Shown here: piece by piece, positions 34,931-45,697 of the stretch | Numbering within the stretch: position 1 is the stretch's first letter | How the letters are laid out: every line of letters starts with the position of its first letter | DNA from: Rhyacophila brunnea | Taxonomy: Eukaryota; Arthropoda; Insecta; Trichoptera; Rhyacophilidae | Direction of reading: 5' to 3' | Assembly (NCBI GenBank): GCA_022495005.1 | Contig: JAGYXB010000508.1 | Coordinates: forward strand, 62,001-126,000 | Length of the DNA: 64,000 nt | The notes under the pieces: model-generated | Told to the model about the DNA's origin: nothing | Databases searched by the model: none | The model's input: the letters and a program-made list of their open reading frames with translations, nothing else | Made by a program: the position numbers and the translations under genes

Positions 34931-35185
34931 CGTCACTGTTCTGGCAGAAAACACTAATTCGAAAAAATGACATATTGAGTTAGTAGCAAAATGTTCCTTA
35001 TTTCAAACTTTACCGTCTGGAAACCTTCTTAATAAATAAGCAGTCTTTATTTTAAAGTCATCCTTTTTACGATTACTTAATAAACTCACATGATAGACCA
35101 TTATTTAAAACATTTTAACAACTACAAAGTCAAATTACTCAAAACTAGTATTCTCCAGTTAGTGTGTTCTGCCAGAACAGAGACG
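34931..35185. mobile_element. TIR MITE, 255 bp
   Basis: The left end cgtcactgttctggcagaaa (then acactaa) is mirrored by the right end, which ends tctgccagaacagagacg at 35185. The arms are about 27 bases with two or three mismatches. Runs of aaaa occur at both outer edges but are too simple to call a target duplication. No coding capacity. Confidence 0.75.
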
Positions 35186-35307
35186 AAAATATCTATTTTT
35201 TTTTTAAATTATCTTTATTGTTTCGTTTTAAATAGTGTTTTTTATCGAACTTTCGACAGCGGATATATAAGTGATATGCAGTCAAATATTACTTACTAAC
35301 TACTTAC

Positions 35308-35388
35308 CGAGCCCTGCCTTGCTTCATCATAGTGGCATATTTCCCTCGGTCTATCGCTATGTTCTGCGCCTCTTACCATGTGTGGCAT
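35308..35388 (-). CDS. Exon-like 27-codon segment, unrecognised
   Basis: On the minus strand an ATG at 35388 opens 27 codons (MPHMVRGAEHSDRPREICHY and seven more) ending at TCG|GTAAGT, with GT at 35307-35306. Base composition is less AT-rich than the neighbours. No downstream exon was found and I recognise no family. It may be a chance frame next to a donor-like site. Confidence 0.18.
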
Positions 35389-36903
35389 GCAACGAATAAT
35401 ATATTATCGCTACACAGTTACGAAATCTGTTCAGCTGTATACCACAAAGCTTATTTCATCATTATTTATGTTTGATTGTTGTGCTATCAATGATATAAAT
35501 CGTATAGGCATGCTGCAATTCAATTGGCATTGAAAATCTACTTCACTACTTTATTACATGTTTTTGCACAACGCAAAGGCGGTGTTAATGAGAACTCTGT
35601 CATTCTTGGTAGTGTTGACCTGTGTGCCCCCATTAACAATCATCTTATATATCGGGGGCATCAGTTGTTTATTCCCCAAAGTTCTTTGTTTTCACATAAC
35701 TAACCTGTCATTAGTGATGCCAATTGGGAGGGCAATAATTGTGCTCAATAAAATCGCTTCGGATATTGACCACTGAGAGTGAGTTTATGAGGCGTTGTTT
35801 TATTAATTATTCAAATATGGTCTATTCAGCTCATTCAGCGTATTTTCGTATACTTACTTTAAAAAACGTATTTACATTATAATATAATATGTATTCTTTT
35901 TATAATGCTGCATATATTTCTTCGTTTTTTTTGTTTTGTTGTGAATTTATTAAATTTGTAAAGTTCACTACATGTAAATACATAAACTTGAATTTGAATG
36001 AAACGACTAGTGTACTTGACAAAATATGTTCCTAGTAATTATGTATTTGTAGACTTCTATACGTGGACTAGTAAATATTTTTATAAATTTTAATGTTCCC
36101 ACGACTGGTATAAGTATTACTAAAATTTTATGTACAAGCCATGCAAATTATTCGCCGTCTTTTGACATTTTACCGACAACCAGCAGAAAATTTCCTGTCA
36201 ATTATTTACAGTAGTCGTGGGATTCCTGGGTCACCTCTTGATGGATTATTATTTTAAATATTGATACCTACATAGTGCACTATTTTAGACTAATTAGATA
36301 ATAAAAAAAATATTTCATGTCCTATATACATAATTATACAATATAGTTGACTGCCGTTTTCTCGAAACCATTATGAAAGTCACTCTTTATTTGTCGTATT
36401 TTTATACTGAAAATGTTGAGTGATTTGATGGTCTGACACAACAAAGGATCGCGTAAGAATTATGCGACAAAACGTTTCCAAAAATAAATTCTAAACTTAT
36501 CGTTGAAGAGCGACGACTGCAAAAAACACACTCTCAGAAAACCGGTTAATGCACAATATACCAAACTTAAGATTATCCGCAACAACTTTACTTCTGCTGC
36601 TGAGGTTATTAAACATTTAATAGTATGTACTTATGAATATTCGGATTAAATCCATTACAGCTGATGACTATTCTGGATTTTATTTATTTACATTTTATTA
36701 TTTAGACGATTTTTGACACAATAATAAAATTAATGCAATTCAATTAATATTTTATTCTAATCTCTGCTGCGACCTAATGGTACAAAACTTACAATTAGAA
36801 TTTAAATTCAAATTCCATCAAAATCGTAGTAAGTAATTTTAACATTTTATTGATATCCAATTCAATAATAAGGAATATTATATATATTTATATTATGCGC
36901 ATC
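35389..36903. other. Unassigned intergenic sequence with a weak inverted pair
   Basis: The pair tcccacgact at 36098 and agtcgtggga at 36212-36221 delimits about 124 bases and may be a tiny MITE; a related tcccacgac occurs at 49947. A 72-codon hydrophobic frame at 35558-35776 has no recognisable family. Nothing else was supported. Confidence 0.45.
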
Positions 36904-37045
36904 TATTCTATACACAAGGCTACTATCGGTTACTATTGGCGGCAATCGAGGGTAGTTTATCATATTTATGTTTTGAGGTATTATAATTGTTACACTGTGT
37001 TTGTCGTCTAACTAAACTGTCAAAACTGTATATCTTGCTCTAAAA

Positions 37046-37631
37046 CAGGGGTTCATAAACATTTTCGTAAGTTTGATTTATTATTGCTCATTGTAGAAAA
37101 TGTTTTTACACAAATATAGGCACATTCAAATAAAAACGCTATGTGATGAGCAACTATATTTGGATGTACATCAAATGAAATTTCTTTGTAGAATTCAATT
37201 AAATTCTTATCACGATAAGATGCTTTTGCTTCCACGTTCTCTTGCAAATCTATCAATTCAAACTGCATATTTATGGGAAAAGCGTCCGGGTAACATGAAA
37301 AGGGATTTTGAAAAATATTAAAATCCAAAAAGCGCTTAGAAAATTTATCTAACACACATTGAAGGATCCTGGAGTATTTTTCTGATCATAGAATACTGGA
37401 AGCCTCGGTAGATTTATTCAAATTGATATGCTTAAATGACAAAAATTTTCAACATCGAGTTGTTGAATAAGTCAAATCTTTCGCTCTGTACACACACAAA
37501 TACCAAAGTGTCTGACCATTCATTCTTACCAGAGAATATTTAATTTCAAATATGATTTTTAATATTCGATATTAAGAATAAAAATTATACAGATTTAACA
37601 TAAATCTCGCGGGACACTTCATGAACCCCTG
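37046..37631 (-). mobile_element. hAT-type element nested in the outer TIR element
   Basis: It starts caggggttcataaacatttt and ends gggacacttcatgaacccctg. The left flank is ctctaaaa. Immediately after the right end the flank is ctcttcca, but a perfect ctctaaaa recurs 12 bases further on, at 37644-37651, suggesting a small rearrangement at the right junction. It carries a transposase relic on the minus strand. Confidence 0.82.
37053..37355 (-). pseudogene. hAT transposase C-terminal relic (GTF2IRD2/ZBED-like)
   Basis: A 100-codon minus-strand frame reads MLDKFSKRFLDFNIFQNPFS near its start, then LQENVEAKASYRDKNLIEFY, and ends AYICVKTFSTMSNNKSNLRK. The order F-x-x-R-F-x-D-F, NPF, ELIDLQ, L-x-x-F-Y and finally C-x-x-x-F-S-x-M-x-x-N-K-S is that of GTF2IRD2/ZBED-type hAT transposases, where the last block is the dimerisation region. 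Only this end survives: the BED zinc finger and catalytic domain are absent. The frame itself is open and close to the left terminus of the host element. Confidence 0.78.
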
Positions 37632-37784
37632 CTCTTCCACTACTCTAAAAGTTGACAAAGAGAGGTGTGCACTTTTTGACAGTACAGACGGTTAACTTAT
37701 TGTAACAATTAACCGCCTCAATACATTACATACATTGATAAACTACCCTCGATAGCCGCTGTTAGCAGCCTTGCATATAGAATA

Positions 37785-38275
37785 AACACAACATGAATAC
37801 TCTATGCGCAACACCTACCTACTATTGAAATAATTGCAGTTTTAGTTACAATGATTACTAATTTTATTATAATATGTAATAAAAAATGTCACAATTTCAT
37901 TTTTTTTGTATTTTGTTGTCTAAATAAATCGTAGATATTAATGAAAATATATCCCAAAATGGGTAGGTAATATTGATTTATTTCTTATTAGATACTGGTA
38001 CTTATAATAATTGGTGTCGCTTGTTTTGATAATAATATACATTATTGTATATTATGTGGTATTAATTGACCATGTCATGTATATATATATATATAACTAA
38101 ACATCATAAATATGTATATTCAGATAATAAATTTGAATTCTACCAATGGTTATCAATACCAATCTATAGGTACCACGATCAGAGTCTTGAGCCATAATCT
38201 CGAGTCGCATAGTTTTGAATAGTTTCTACATTAGTTGTAAAATATATAATTAATGTTTGATAATGAGTGTATTTG
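37785..38275. other. Unassigned spacer
   Basis: AT-rich with an (at)n run at 38077-38093. No gene or repeat boundary was seen. Confidence 0.55.
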
Positions 38276-38283
38276 GATAGGGT

Positions 38284-38495
38284 CAGTGTTGCCATCTTTT
38301 TTTATATTGATTATAGTACAAATGGGTAAAAATTATAGTATTTCTGAAAAAACTATAGAATGTACTTCTTCTCGAATCCTTTAAAATTACAGTATTTTTG
38401 GCATATTTGCATAAAATTATAGTATTTTACATTTTTCGCGGATTCAAAATTATAGTACATATTGTACTATAATTATAGTACGGTTGACAACACTG
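38284..38495. mobile_element. hAT-type MITE, 212 bp, 8-bp TSD with one mismatch
   Basis: It starts cagtgttgccatcttttt and ends cggttgacaacactg. Flanks are gatagggt (38276-38283) and gataggat (38496-38503). The interior repeats aaaattatagta several times and carries gtactataattatagtac-like palindromic units. No coding capacity. Confidence 0.85.
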
Positions 38496-38503
38496 GATAG
38501 GAT

Positions 38504-39556
38504 ACTTAATATAAATAAAATTGAGGCAATATTGCAATAACAATACTAACTTTGAACATTCCAGATTTTAGAGAATAATTATTTTAGAATCGAAAAAAGT
38601 TAGCTGAGACTGCCTTTGATAAGGGAGCCAATCAAAACAGGTTTACCTACCACTTATTATTACTCAGCTATAAAACGGAAGACATTTAATAACATATTCA
38701 AAATTCGAACACAGCAGTGACTCAATGAAAAAGAAAGAAAATGTGCATTCGCTCGTTTCTGCAGTACATCAAACAAATTAATGTTGGTCATTCGGTTCAA
38801 CTCTTTGTTTTGCCTATCTGCGGGCATCATGCCAATGTTCTTAAACCGTGCGACATTTTTTTTTCTCTCTTCACAGACTGATGCATATCCGCATTTTATA
38901 CGGAGACTTCTTCTTTTGCTTTTCGCGTTTTCAGTTGCTGATTTCGGAATCGGAAAGCATTAGAGTAGTAAGTAGGCATTTGGTTTTTTTACAGTCTGGT
39001 GAACTTCTCATTTAGATTTTTTTTTATTCTGTTCTCAACGTCGGGTTTTCAAAAAGTAAATGAACTCAATGACATATTTATATAAAATATTATAATTATC
39101 TTATTATATTATGTACCTAACGATGCTTATTATTCTTAGATAGAGCTTAAATCTAGCTTTGCGAATTGAGCATTCAATAACTATCTATCCAGATTAAGTA
39201 TGCACATAATAGATTATTAATTCGCGACGTTCACAACACAACATTAAAATAATAAAATATAATATTTTTATCCATTTCGAAAAATAACCATACCTACGCC
39301 AAAAGTTATAGATTTTCTCAAAATAAAAATTATTTAGAAACTAGCATTTCAGAAAAATGAGTTCTAATAGTTATCAACATCATTTTGACGAGAAGAAAGT
39401 TTTAGAAATAAATATTGTAATTAATAAACAAGTTATACTAATAAAAATGATTGCAGATTCGGGGTTTGGTTATAACTTAAATACGTATCGTAGATATGTA
39501 TGTAATACTTGTAATATTTTTTAATTTTTAAATTAATAATTTAAATTTAAATATTT
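38504..39556. other. Unassigned intergenic sequence
   Basis: A 60-codon frame at 38781-38963 is hydrophobic but matches nothing I recognise. A T-rich tract ending in cacag at 38861-38877 looks acceptor-like but stands alone. Confidence 0.5.
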
Positions 39557-39686
39557 GACAGTCCACGATAGCCGTGCGGCTTAAGCATCGGGCTATAGTG
39601 TCGTGGGTCCCAGGCTCGAATCACTCCGTTGAGGCCCATATTATGGTCTTATTAGGATCGGACATGGTCAAAATATATATATATAT
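39557..39686 (+). repeat. tRNA-derived SINE (family D)
   Basis: The head gatagccgtgcggcttaagc has an A-box-like segment and ccaggctcgaatcactcc a B-box-like one. The body ends with ttattaggatcggacatggt and an (at)n tail at 39672-39686. A fragment of the same tail on the minus strand, cgatcctaataagatcataa, lies at 56086-56105. Confidence 0.68.
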
Positions 39687-41423
39687 GTAAAATATTAGGT
39701 ACAAAATGTAGGCATATTGATTTTCAAGCAAAAGTGTTAATTTATTTTAGCTTTTTTAATGAGAAGTTTTAAGCTGTTTGCTGTATCAAAAACGCTAGAT
39801 TTGACGTCTTACGCCAGATGAGAATTTCGCAAGCTAGGTATACGGAATACGCATATTGAAAAATGGTATATCTGGTAAAAAATATGATAAATTGGCAACG
39901 CTACATCAAACACTTCTATAGAATAAATACCGTATAACATTATTATAAGAATAATAATTGGTAATAAATAAATATCATTAATATTCTGGTTTACTGCTGG
40001 TAAAACTTTGCGCCTTCTTATAGATCCAACGGCACGCGGAATATTCAATTACGATAAACGCGCAATGCTGCGTATTATTATGTTGTACGAAGGGCTTAGT
40101 GATCAGTACTAAATTGTCACATTTACTCATACGCGGTGCGTATAGGTCTAATAGAATAAAATACCTTTTACGAGGAATGGTTGTCAGCCATTCGCCCAAT
40201 ATATTCAGTAATAATTACTCTTGGTCATAATAAATGTTTATAAAACATAATATATAATTTTTGACAGACGCGACATCGAACGCGCACCCACGTTGTCAGA
40301 GACGGGTATACTACGAACTACATTACAGTGAGGTCTCGTGTTAATTACATTTGTTGAGTTATGTGAAACCTTACCTCTTACCTCTGATTTAATATTAATA
40401 GTAAAGAAATAACTATAGTCGAGAAAATATCATCTGCGACAGAGTAATTAGTAATTACTTATTTCGTAATTAGTTTTAATAAAAACCATGCTTTGTGGAG
40501 AAACGTAAAGTTTATAATTTTATTACTTACCCGGACAGCGATAAAATTTAATATAATGTCAGATTGTTCTATGGAAACATAAAATAGTAATTATTGACTA
40601 CGTTTATTTTACCCATTCTAATGATAATGTTTTCAAACAAATTTCAAGTTAAGTTATCGCGTATATTATAAGTAACACTTAATAATATAAAAAAATAAAT
40701 TAATTAAAATATACTTTCACTACAGAGTGCTTAGATTTTCGCGAACAATTTTACATGGTCTTTCATCACTTCGTAATCTGACATGCTTTTGCATTACATT
40801 ATTTTTCATAACACGTTAAATGTGTAAAAAGTGAAATTTCCTGATATAATAACAACAATGGCTCGCATAACTATTCACATAACATAAATACCTACCATTT
40901 TATTAAGATACTAGTCATTTGTAGGTATTACTTACGGTTTGACATTATATTCAATAAAACATTGTAATGATTTAAAATATGTATACAGCCAGCTTGACTC
41001 GTGCTTTTGAATTCATTATAGTATTTCTTTATTCTGGATGTTTTTTCATACATGAATAAAACATATTTAATACAAAGCTTCGTAATGCAGGATCACGGAC
41101 ATTCCCAGTCTTAATACCTTTCTGTGATATGTTTTCCAAAATTGATACTTATTTCGTCATGTTATTAATTATGAGAGTCGATTAATTTAATTTTCACATG
41201 AGAATTAAATTGTCAACACATAATTTTTGATGAATTTTGAGGAATTGAACTTGATTTTCATATTGAGTTACAGCTATAAAAAAAAAATTTTTCACTCACC
41301 AAATGTCTTAGATATTTTTACTCTCAGTCACCTAAGGTCAATCAATGGTGAAATTTATTTTAAATATTTTTACCGGATCGCGTAGAAATAAATGAACAAA
41401 AGGTAACTTTTATAATAAAATTT
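39687..41423. other. Unassigned intergenic sequence
   Basis: Two overlapping minus-strand frames at 39809-40199 show no recognisable domain. A GC-richer patch at 40262-40345 (gacgcgacatcgaacgcgca) follows ttttgacag and is open for about 29 codons on the plus strand; too little to call. Confidence 0.5.
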
Positions 41424-41426
41424 TAA

Positions 41427-41601
41427 GGCCCCGTCCAGCCTAGACGCGTTTGGCGGAGCGTTGAGCGGCACGCGCAACTCAAACGTATAACCGTAAAAAC
41501 AAAAAAAGACATTGTCTACGAACATTATCACACACGGTTATACGTTTTAGTTGCGCGCGCCGCTCAACGCTCCGCCGCGCGCGCGTAAGATGGACGAGCG
41601 C
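41427..41601. mobile_element. Harbinger-like MITE, 175 bp, TAA TSD
   Basis: GC-rich arms are inverted: ggcggagcgttgagcggc with acgcgcaactcaaacgtata on the left, tatacgttttagttgcgcgc and gccgctcaacgctccgcc on the right. The outer bases are ggccccgtcca and tggacgagcgc, with TAA on each side (41424-41426 and 41602-41604). A 3-base TAA duplication and GG-rich ends fit PIF/Harbinger MITEs. No coding capacity. Confidence 0.8.
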
Positions 41602-41649
41602 TAAAGGTTTATAAAATACTCGTAAGATTCGATGTGTCAAGGCCCCTAC

Positions 41650-42130
41650 ACGGGGGGGGGGTTAATGCGTTAATAAGGCTCTAGTCTGAGGGCCCGGGCT
41701 TAAGAGGGGCTCGGGCGTGGTGGGTGCTAGTGACTAGCTTAGTGAGATAAACATAGATCACAATTTACTCTAATAATAAAAAATTCACCTGCGGCGCTAT
41801 TTTTCTTAAAAAAATATGTACCTACCCGTGTGATTTAATTTGATGTGACATGATGATTGATATAATTAAGTGATAATTATTGACGCGTAGAATTTTATTT
41901 TATAACTATTTTAGTGTGTTGTTTCCTGCCTAAGAAGTGGCTATTTATCCAACATGGCGAAGGGTCACAAATGTTACTTGGTTACCTACTACAAAATTGT
42001 CGCGATCAATGCTCCATAATAATATGATGCTTAGTGCCGACAACTCAATAATTCAAATGAATTTATTTAAAAACGAGGGGGGGTCCGCCAAACATCCTGG
42101 CCCGGGGGCCCGCTTCAAGATGTGGGGCTA
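41650..42130. repeat. G/C-rich repeat related to the interior of the 45.7 kb hAT
   Basis: The left block gctctagtctgagggcccgg with gtgagataaacatagatcac matches 46028-46090, and the right block catcctggcccgggggcccg with ttcaagatgtgggg matches 46353-46388. The middle sequences are less alike. Poly-G runs occur at 41656 and 42078. It is probably a relative of the hAT at 45698 that has lost its ends or was not recognised. Confidence 0.6.
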
Positions 42131-42241
42131 TGAAATGTGTACATATTATTATCATTATCTTAACGAGCAGTATTATTTGTTTACTTTTTCCCTCAACTTC
42201 TATTCTGCCATAAAAGCGTAAAAAGACGGTGTTTTCGATTT

Positions 42242-42403
42242 TGGTGAAATGAGAACCCAAGTTTAAAACTACCTTTTTTCTTATATTATGTGAAATTATT
42301 GGATCGTTTTGACATAATCTCTAAATAGACAGTTTATATTTAGAGATTATGTCAAAACAATCCAATAATTTTACATAATAAAACTTAGGTTCGAATTTCA
42401 CTG
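42242..42403. mobile_element. Hairpin MITE, about 160 bp
   Basis: The inner arms 42284-42327 and 42337-42380 are reverse complements with about two mismatches, separated by a 9-base loop (gacagttta). A weaker inverted match extends outwards to gtgaaatgagaacccaagtt on the left and acttaggttcgaatttcac on the right. A transcript would fold into a miRNA-precursor-like stem. No clear target duplication. Confidence 0.8.
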
Positions 42404-43491
42404 TTTTTTACTTATCATGGCAGTATTTTGATGCAACCCTTTTATGAGAATTATTTTGTTCGTTAGCTATTTACTCAACCAATTGGATTCATGCACATTG
42501 ACGTAATATTAAACTTAAACCAATAAACTCCGTTTCAGCATTGCTATACATATATTGAAAATACAATTTGATTATAGATGATTCTGCTGGTCAGATATAA
42601 TGTTAAATTAAATAATATGAAACCTAGACAACTTATTAATAAAACTGTAACTCATTCCGGATGAATGGTTTATATGAAATACTGTTTTTGTTGTTGTTGT
42701 TTAATTTAGTAACATTGAATGGTGTAGCCGATCAATAATAATTATTGCTGCCAACATTATTGCATGTAATCAATAAATTAAAAATGTAATTTCATAAAAC
42801 AAAGGAAAACGTAATATTATATTCTTGCGTTTACTTCTATGGCGTTCAAGTTTAATGTCAGATATATACCTAATAACACGCAGTGTTTGTGTTAGGAAAT
42901 TGTATTGAAAAACTTTCAATTGCAATTAAATTGTTGATTTGTATTTTATTAAATATTGTCTTAGTATAAACCGAACAGTCAACATGCAATCGGATACTAC
43001 TATGCTTAATTTTTATGATTTCTCTGTCGATTTCTCAGTATAAATTTAATCGTAAAATATTTTTTTCAAGTAGAAAACAATACTGATAATTTATTACTTT
43101 GATAATACTGCTGATTAGTCACCTTTGCTTATTTATATAAAACAAGTTTTTTTTTCGAAGAGAAAAGCTGATGATAAATATAATTTTATATCTTACAAAA
43201 TATCAAAGCCTTAAGTGCGCATGAGTTTTCTGCGCAGAATCGACAGGTAAAAAAAATTGAGGCCACAATTAAAATGTTCCCATAGTTATCATCTGATTTT
43301 ATTAGACGTCAGTTTAGATATGTATTAATACAGTTATATCGAAGTTAATCCAAGTACTGCAATTGGAAACCTATAAATACCAAGATGCTGGAGATTTATT
43401 TCATTATTGAATTGTATTATTTCAGAATCACACAACAAAATTAAATCAATTTGTACTTACATAACAATTTACCAAATTATTTAGTTGGTAG
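42404..43491. other. Unassigned intergenic sequence
   Basis: About 1.1 kb of AT-rich sequence with no supportable gene, RNA or repeat boundary. Confidence 0.6.
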
Positions 43492-43960
43492 GCGCCCACG
43501 ATTGTTGAGCTTTAACGTTGCAGCTTACAAAGTTGTGCATCTCGTTTTCAAATCACGGGTCTGGTAAATTGACATGCTGTTTTTTAGTGTGTGTTTTGAT
43601 CAGCGCTCGAAATAGAAAAGTTTACGAACCGGAGCGCTCGACAAATTTTCTGAAGATATTTACATAGTCATCAAATCGTATGTGTATTTTATGAAAATGA
43701 GTGTGTCAGAAGTTCAATTCTATGGCCTATCTAGCTCAGACGGTCAACATATTTTTTCCACGAGACGGAGCGATAATTTTACAAATTTCACGAGCCGGAA
43801 CGGCGCTCCGGTGCGTTTCGTTCCATTTCGAGCCCTGGTTTTGATCGAGAGCATGCATCTAATAGCTTGAGCAAGTGACCGACATATATTTCTTGTAAAA
43901 AAATCTTTTAAGAAAAATCTTAGTGGAGCGGCCAAGATACACATTTAATTAAAAAAAAAA
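43492..43960 (+). repeat. tRNA-derived SINE (family A), interrupted by a hAT MITE
   Basis: The head and B-box region (cgttttcaaatcacgggtct then ggtaaattgacatg) lies before the insertion, and the body and tail (gcatgcatctaatagcttga, gcaagtgaccgacat, ggagcggccaagatacacat) lie after it. Joined across 43601-43845 the order matches the uninterrupted copy at 24324. The tail ends in an A-rich run at 43950-43960. Confidence 0.8.
43601..43837. mobile_element. hAT-type MITE, 237 bp, perfect 8-bp TSD, inside a SINE
   Basis: It starts cagcgctcgaaatagaaaag and ends cgttccatttcgagccctg. The flanks gttttgat (43593-43600 and 43838-43845) are identical and belong to the interrupted SINE. Same family as the 776 bp copy at 14401, sharing gaaccggagcgctcg, but with a shorter interior. 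No coding capacity. Confidence 0.93.
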
Positions 43961-45689
43961 ATTGTTAGTAGCGATTGCCCACGACTTCGCCCGCATGGAA
44001 TATGGAAAGAAAAATAATGATTTATACCTACAGACAATAAATAAATAAACTGATACGTATTATTATTTATTCATCCGCACCTAATCTCATATTGTTGCAA
44101 GTGCAGTATTTTCGAGAAGTTTGTTTTTAAATATATCGAATTGAAAGTATTGCAGTCCATTGACAGTCATTTAAATGTGTACCTACCAATAATGTAGCCT
44201 AAAAGCTGTGCAAGTTTTATTAATCTTCGTCAAGTTTTTTTTGAGTTATAACCGAACAAACATAATCATATAGACATAATACCTTTTCGCATATCCTGAG
44301 ATGGGCTTTCCACATACTGAATATATGTAGTAATAATGCCATTTGCCATAGTTATGTTCGTTTACCATAAATCGAGGTAGGTACGTATTATGCCAGTGTG
44401 GACACGGCATTAGGTGCGATTTTAAATGGTTGTCCAAACGTTTTTCTCTACCCCGATTTTATCTTACATTCAGTTTCTGTCTTACTTTTACATAAATGTG
44501 ATTTGTGGATATCTATGCTATTGTATCATAATTTATGTAATGTTTTTTACGTGTCTTCATTGATATTATAATTTTTTCTTGTGCATAAGACTTTGTGGTT
44601 GTATAATGTCAATTTTTACCTAATTAAGCACATCTTATTATATATGATTATGTTCGTAATATATAATTATTGTGCTAAATCATTTGACTAGTTTAGCTGT
44701 TAATAATAATTATCAGAATATCTTTCGTTCAGTGTATTATTTATTTGATAACATATGGAATATATACGTCTATCTGTTTAGAATCAAAGGATTGCCATAC
44801 ATTTTTCGTATTCGATTACTACTTCTATCCCTAACTGTTTATGTTTATGGAACTTATAGAAACAAAGAAGAACCACATTGATTTTTCTTGTTATAAAAAT
44901 AAACTATTATTTCATCTCAGTTATGTTTATGGGGAAAATAACTAACCGATCGATATTTATATTTAGAGCGATTTTACGTTGATATGACTATGTTGTATTA
45001 AAATGAATACCACCGATAAATTCTTATATTCAGGTACCTACTATATTTTCTTAAGTTACTCTTTCGATGACTTAAATCTTGAGATTAACCTATTAGGTAC
45101 AACTAAATACATACATATCGTCACTATTAACTTACATTGATTTACCATATTATATTATAATATGATAGGTCTTTAGTTAAATTCACATAGATTTGATGCA
45201 TACATTTCGTTAAGTATTCGGAGCCATTTATCCAAACGGTATGCAACCAATGATGTATCCACTGATTAGTATGGAGTGGTTTTTAGCCAATGAAAATTTT
45301 TATAGGTTTTTCCCAAACCAAAGGTGGGCAATGTACGATTTTTGTTTGTAGAAATATCTCTATGAGCACAGTGAAAAAATCAAGCCGCATTGTCACTATA
45401 CAGCTAGAATATTTTAAACGCCATATTTTTTAATAAATATTATTTATTAGACAGGGAATACCTACGTATAACTGTATTTTATAATTTTCACCTCTTACTT
45501 GGTAGAACATTTTATTAAGTAAGTATATATTACATCGATAAAATAAATACTTATGTTTTTTTAATTACTAACCCCACATTACTAACCTTACTTGAACTCT
45601 ATATATAAAATGTACCTATACATAGAGTTTTTTTTTAATTCGGTATGCTGGTGAAAATATAATGATAATGTATTCTATCCAAAGTCATG
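43961..45689. other. Unassigned intergenic sequence
   Basis: About 1.7 kb AT-rich sequence. Short frames at 44246-44437 (minus) and 44672-44881 (plus) show no recognisable domain. Confidence 0.6.
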
Positions 45690-45697
45690 GTTGATCA

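Larger units (their letters stand above)
36904..37784. mobile_element. Outer TIR element, about 880 bp, split by a hAT
   Basis: The left end (36904-36965) contains tattctata, caaggctactatcgg and cgagggtagtttatca. The right end (37733-37784) is its reverse complement with a few differences. Long inverted repeats of about 60 bases define the element. Removing the hAT at 37046-37631 leaves about 295 bp, a typical MITE size. No target-site duplication was identified. Confidence 0.75.

Noticed and set aside
35558..35776. 72-codon hydrophobic frame resembling a membrane protein
   Set aside because: Random AT-rich frames in this window often look hydrophobic; there is no motif, splice site or paralogue.
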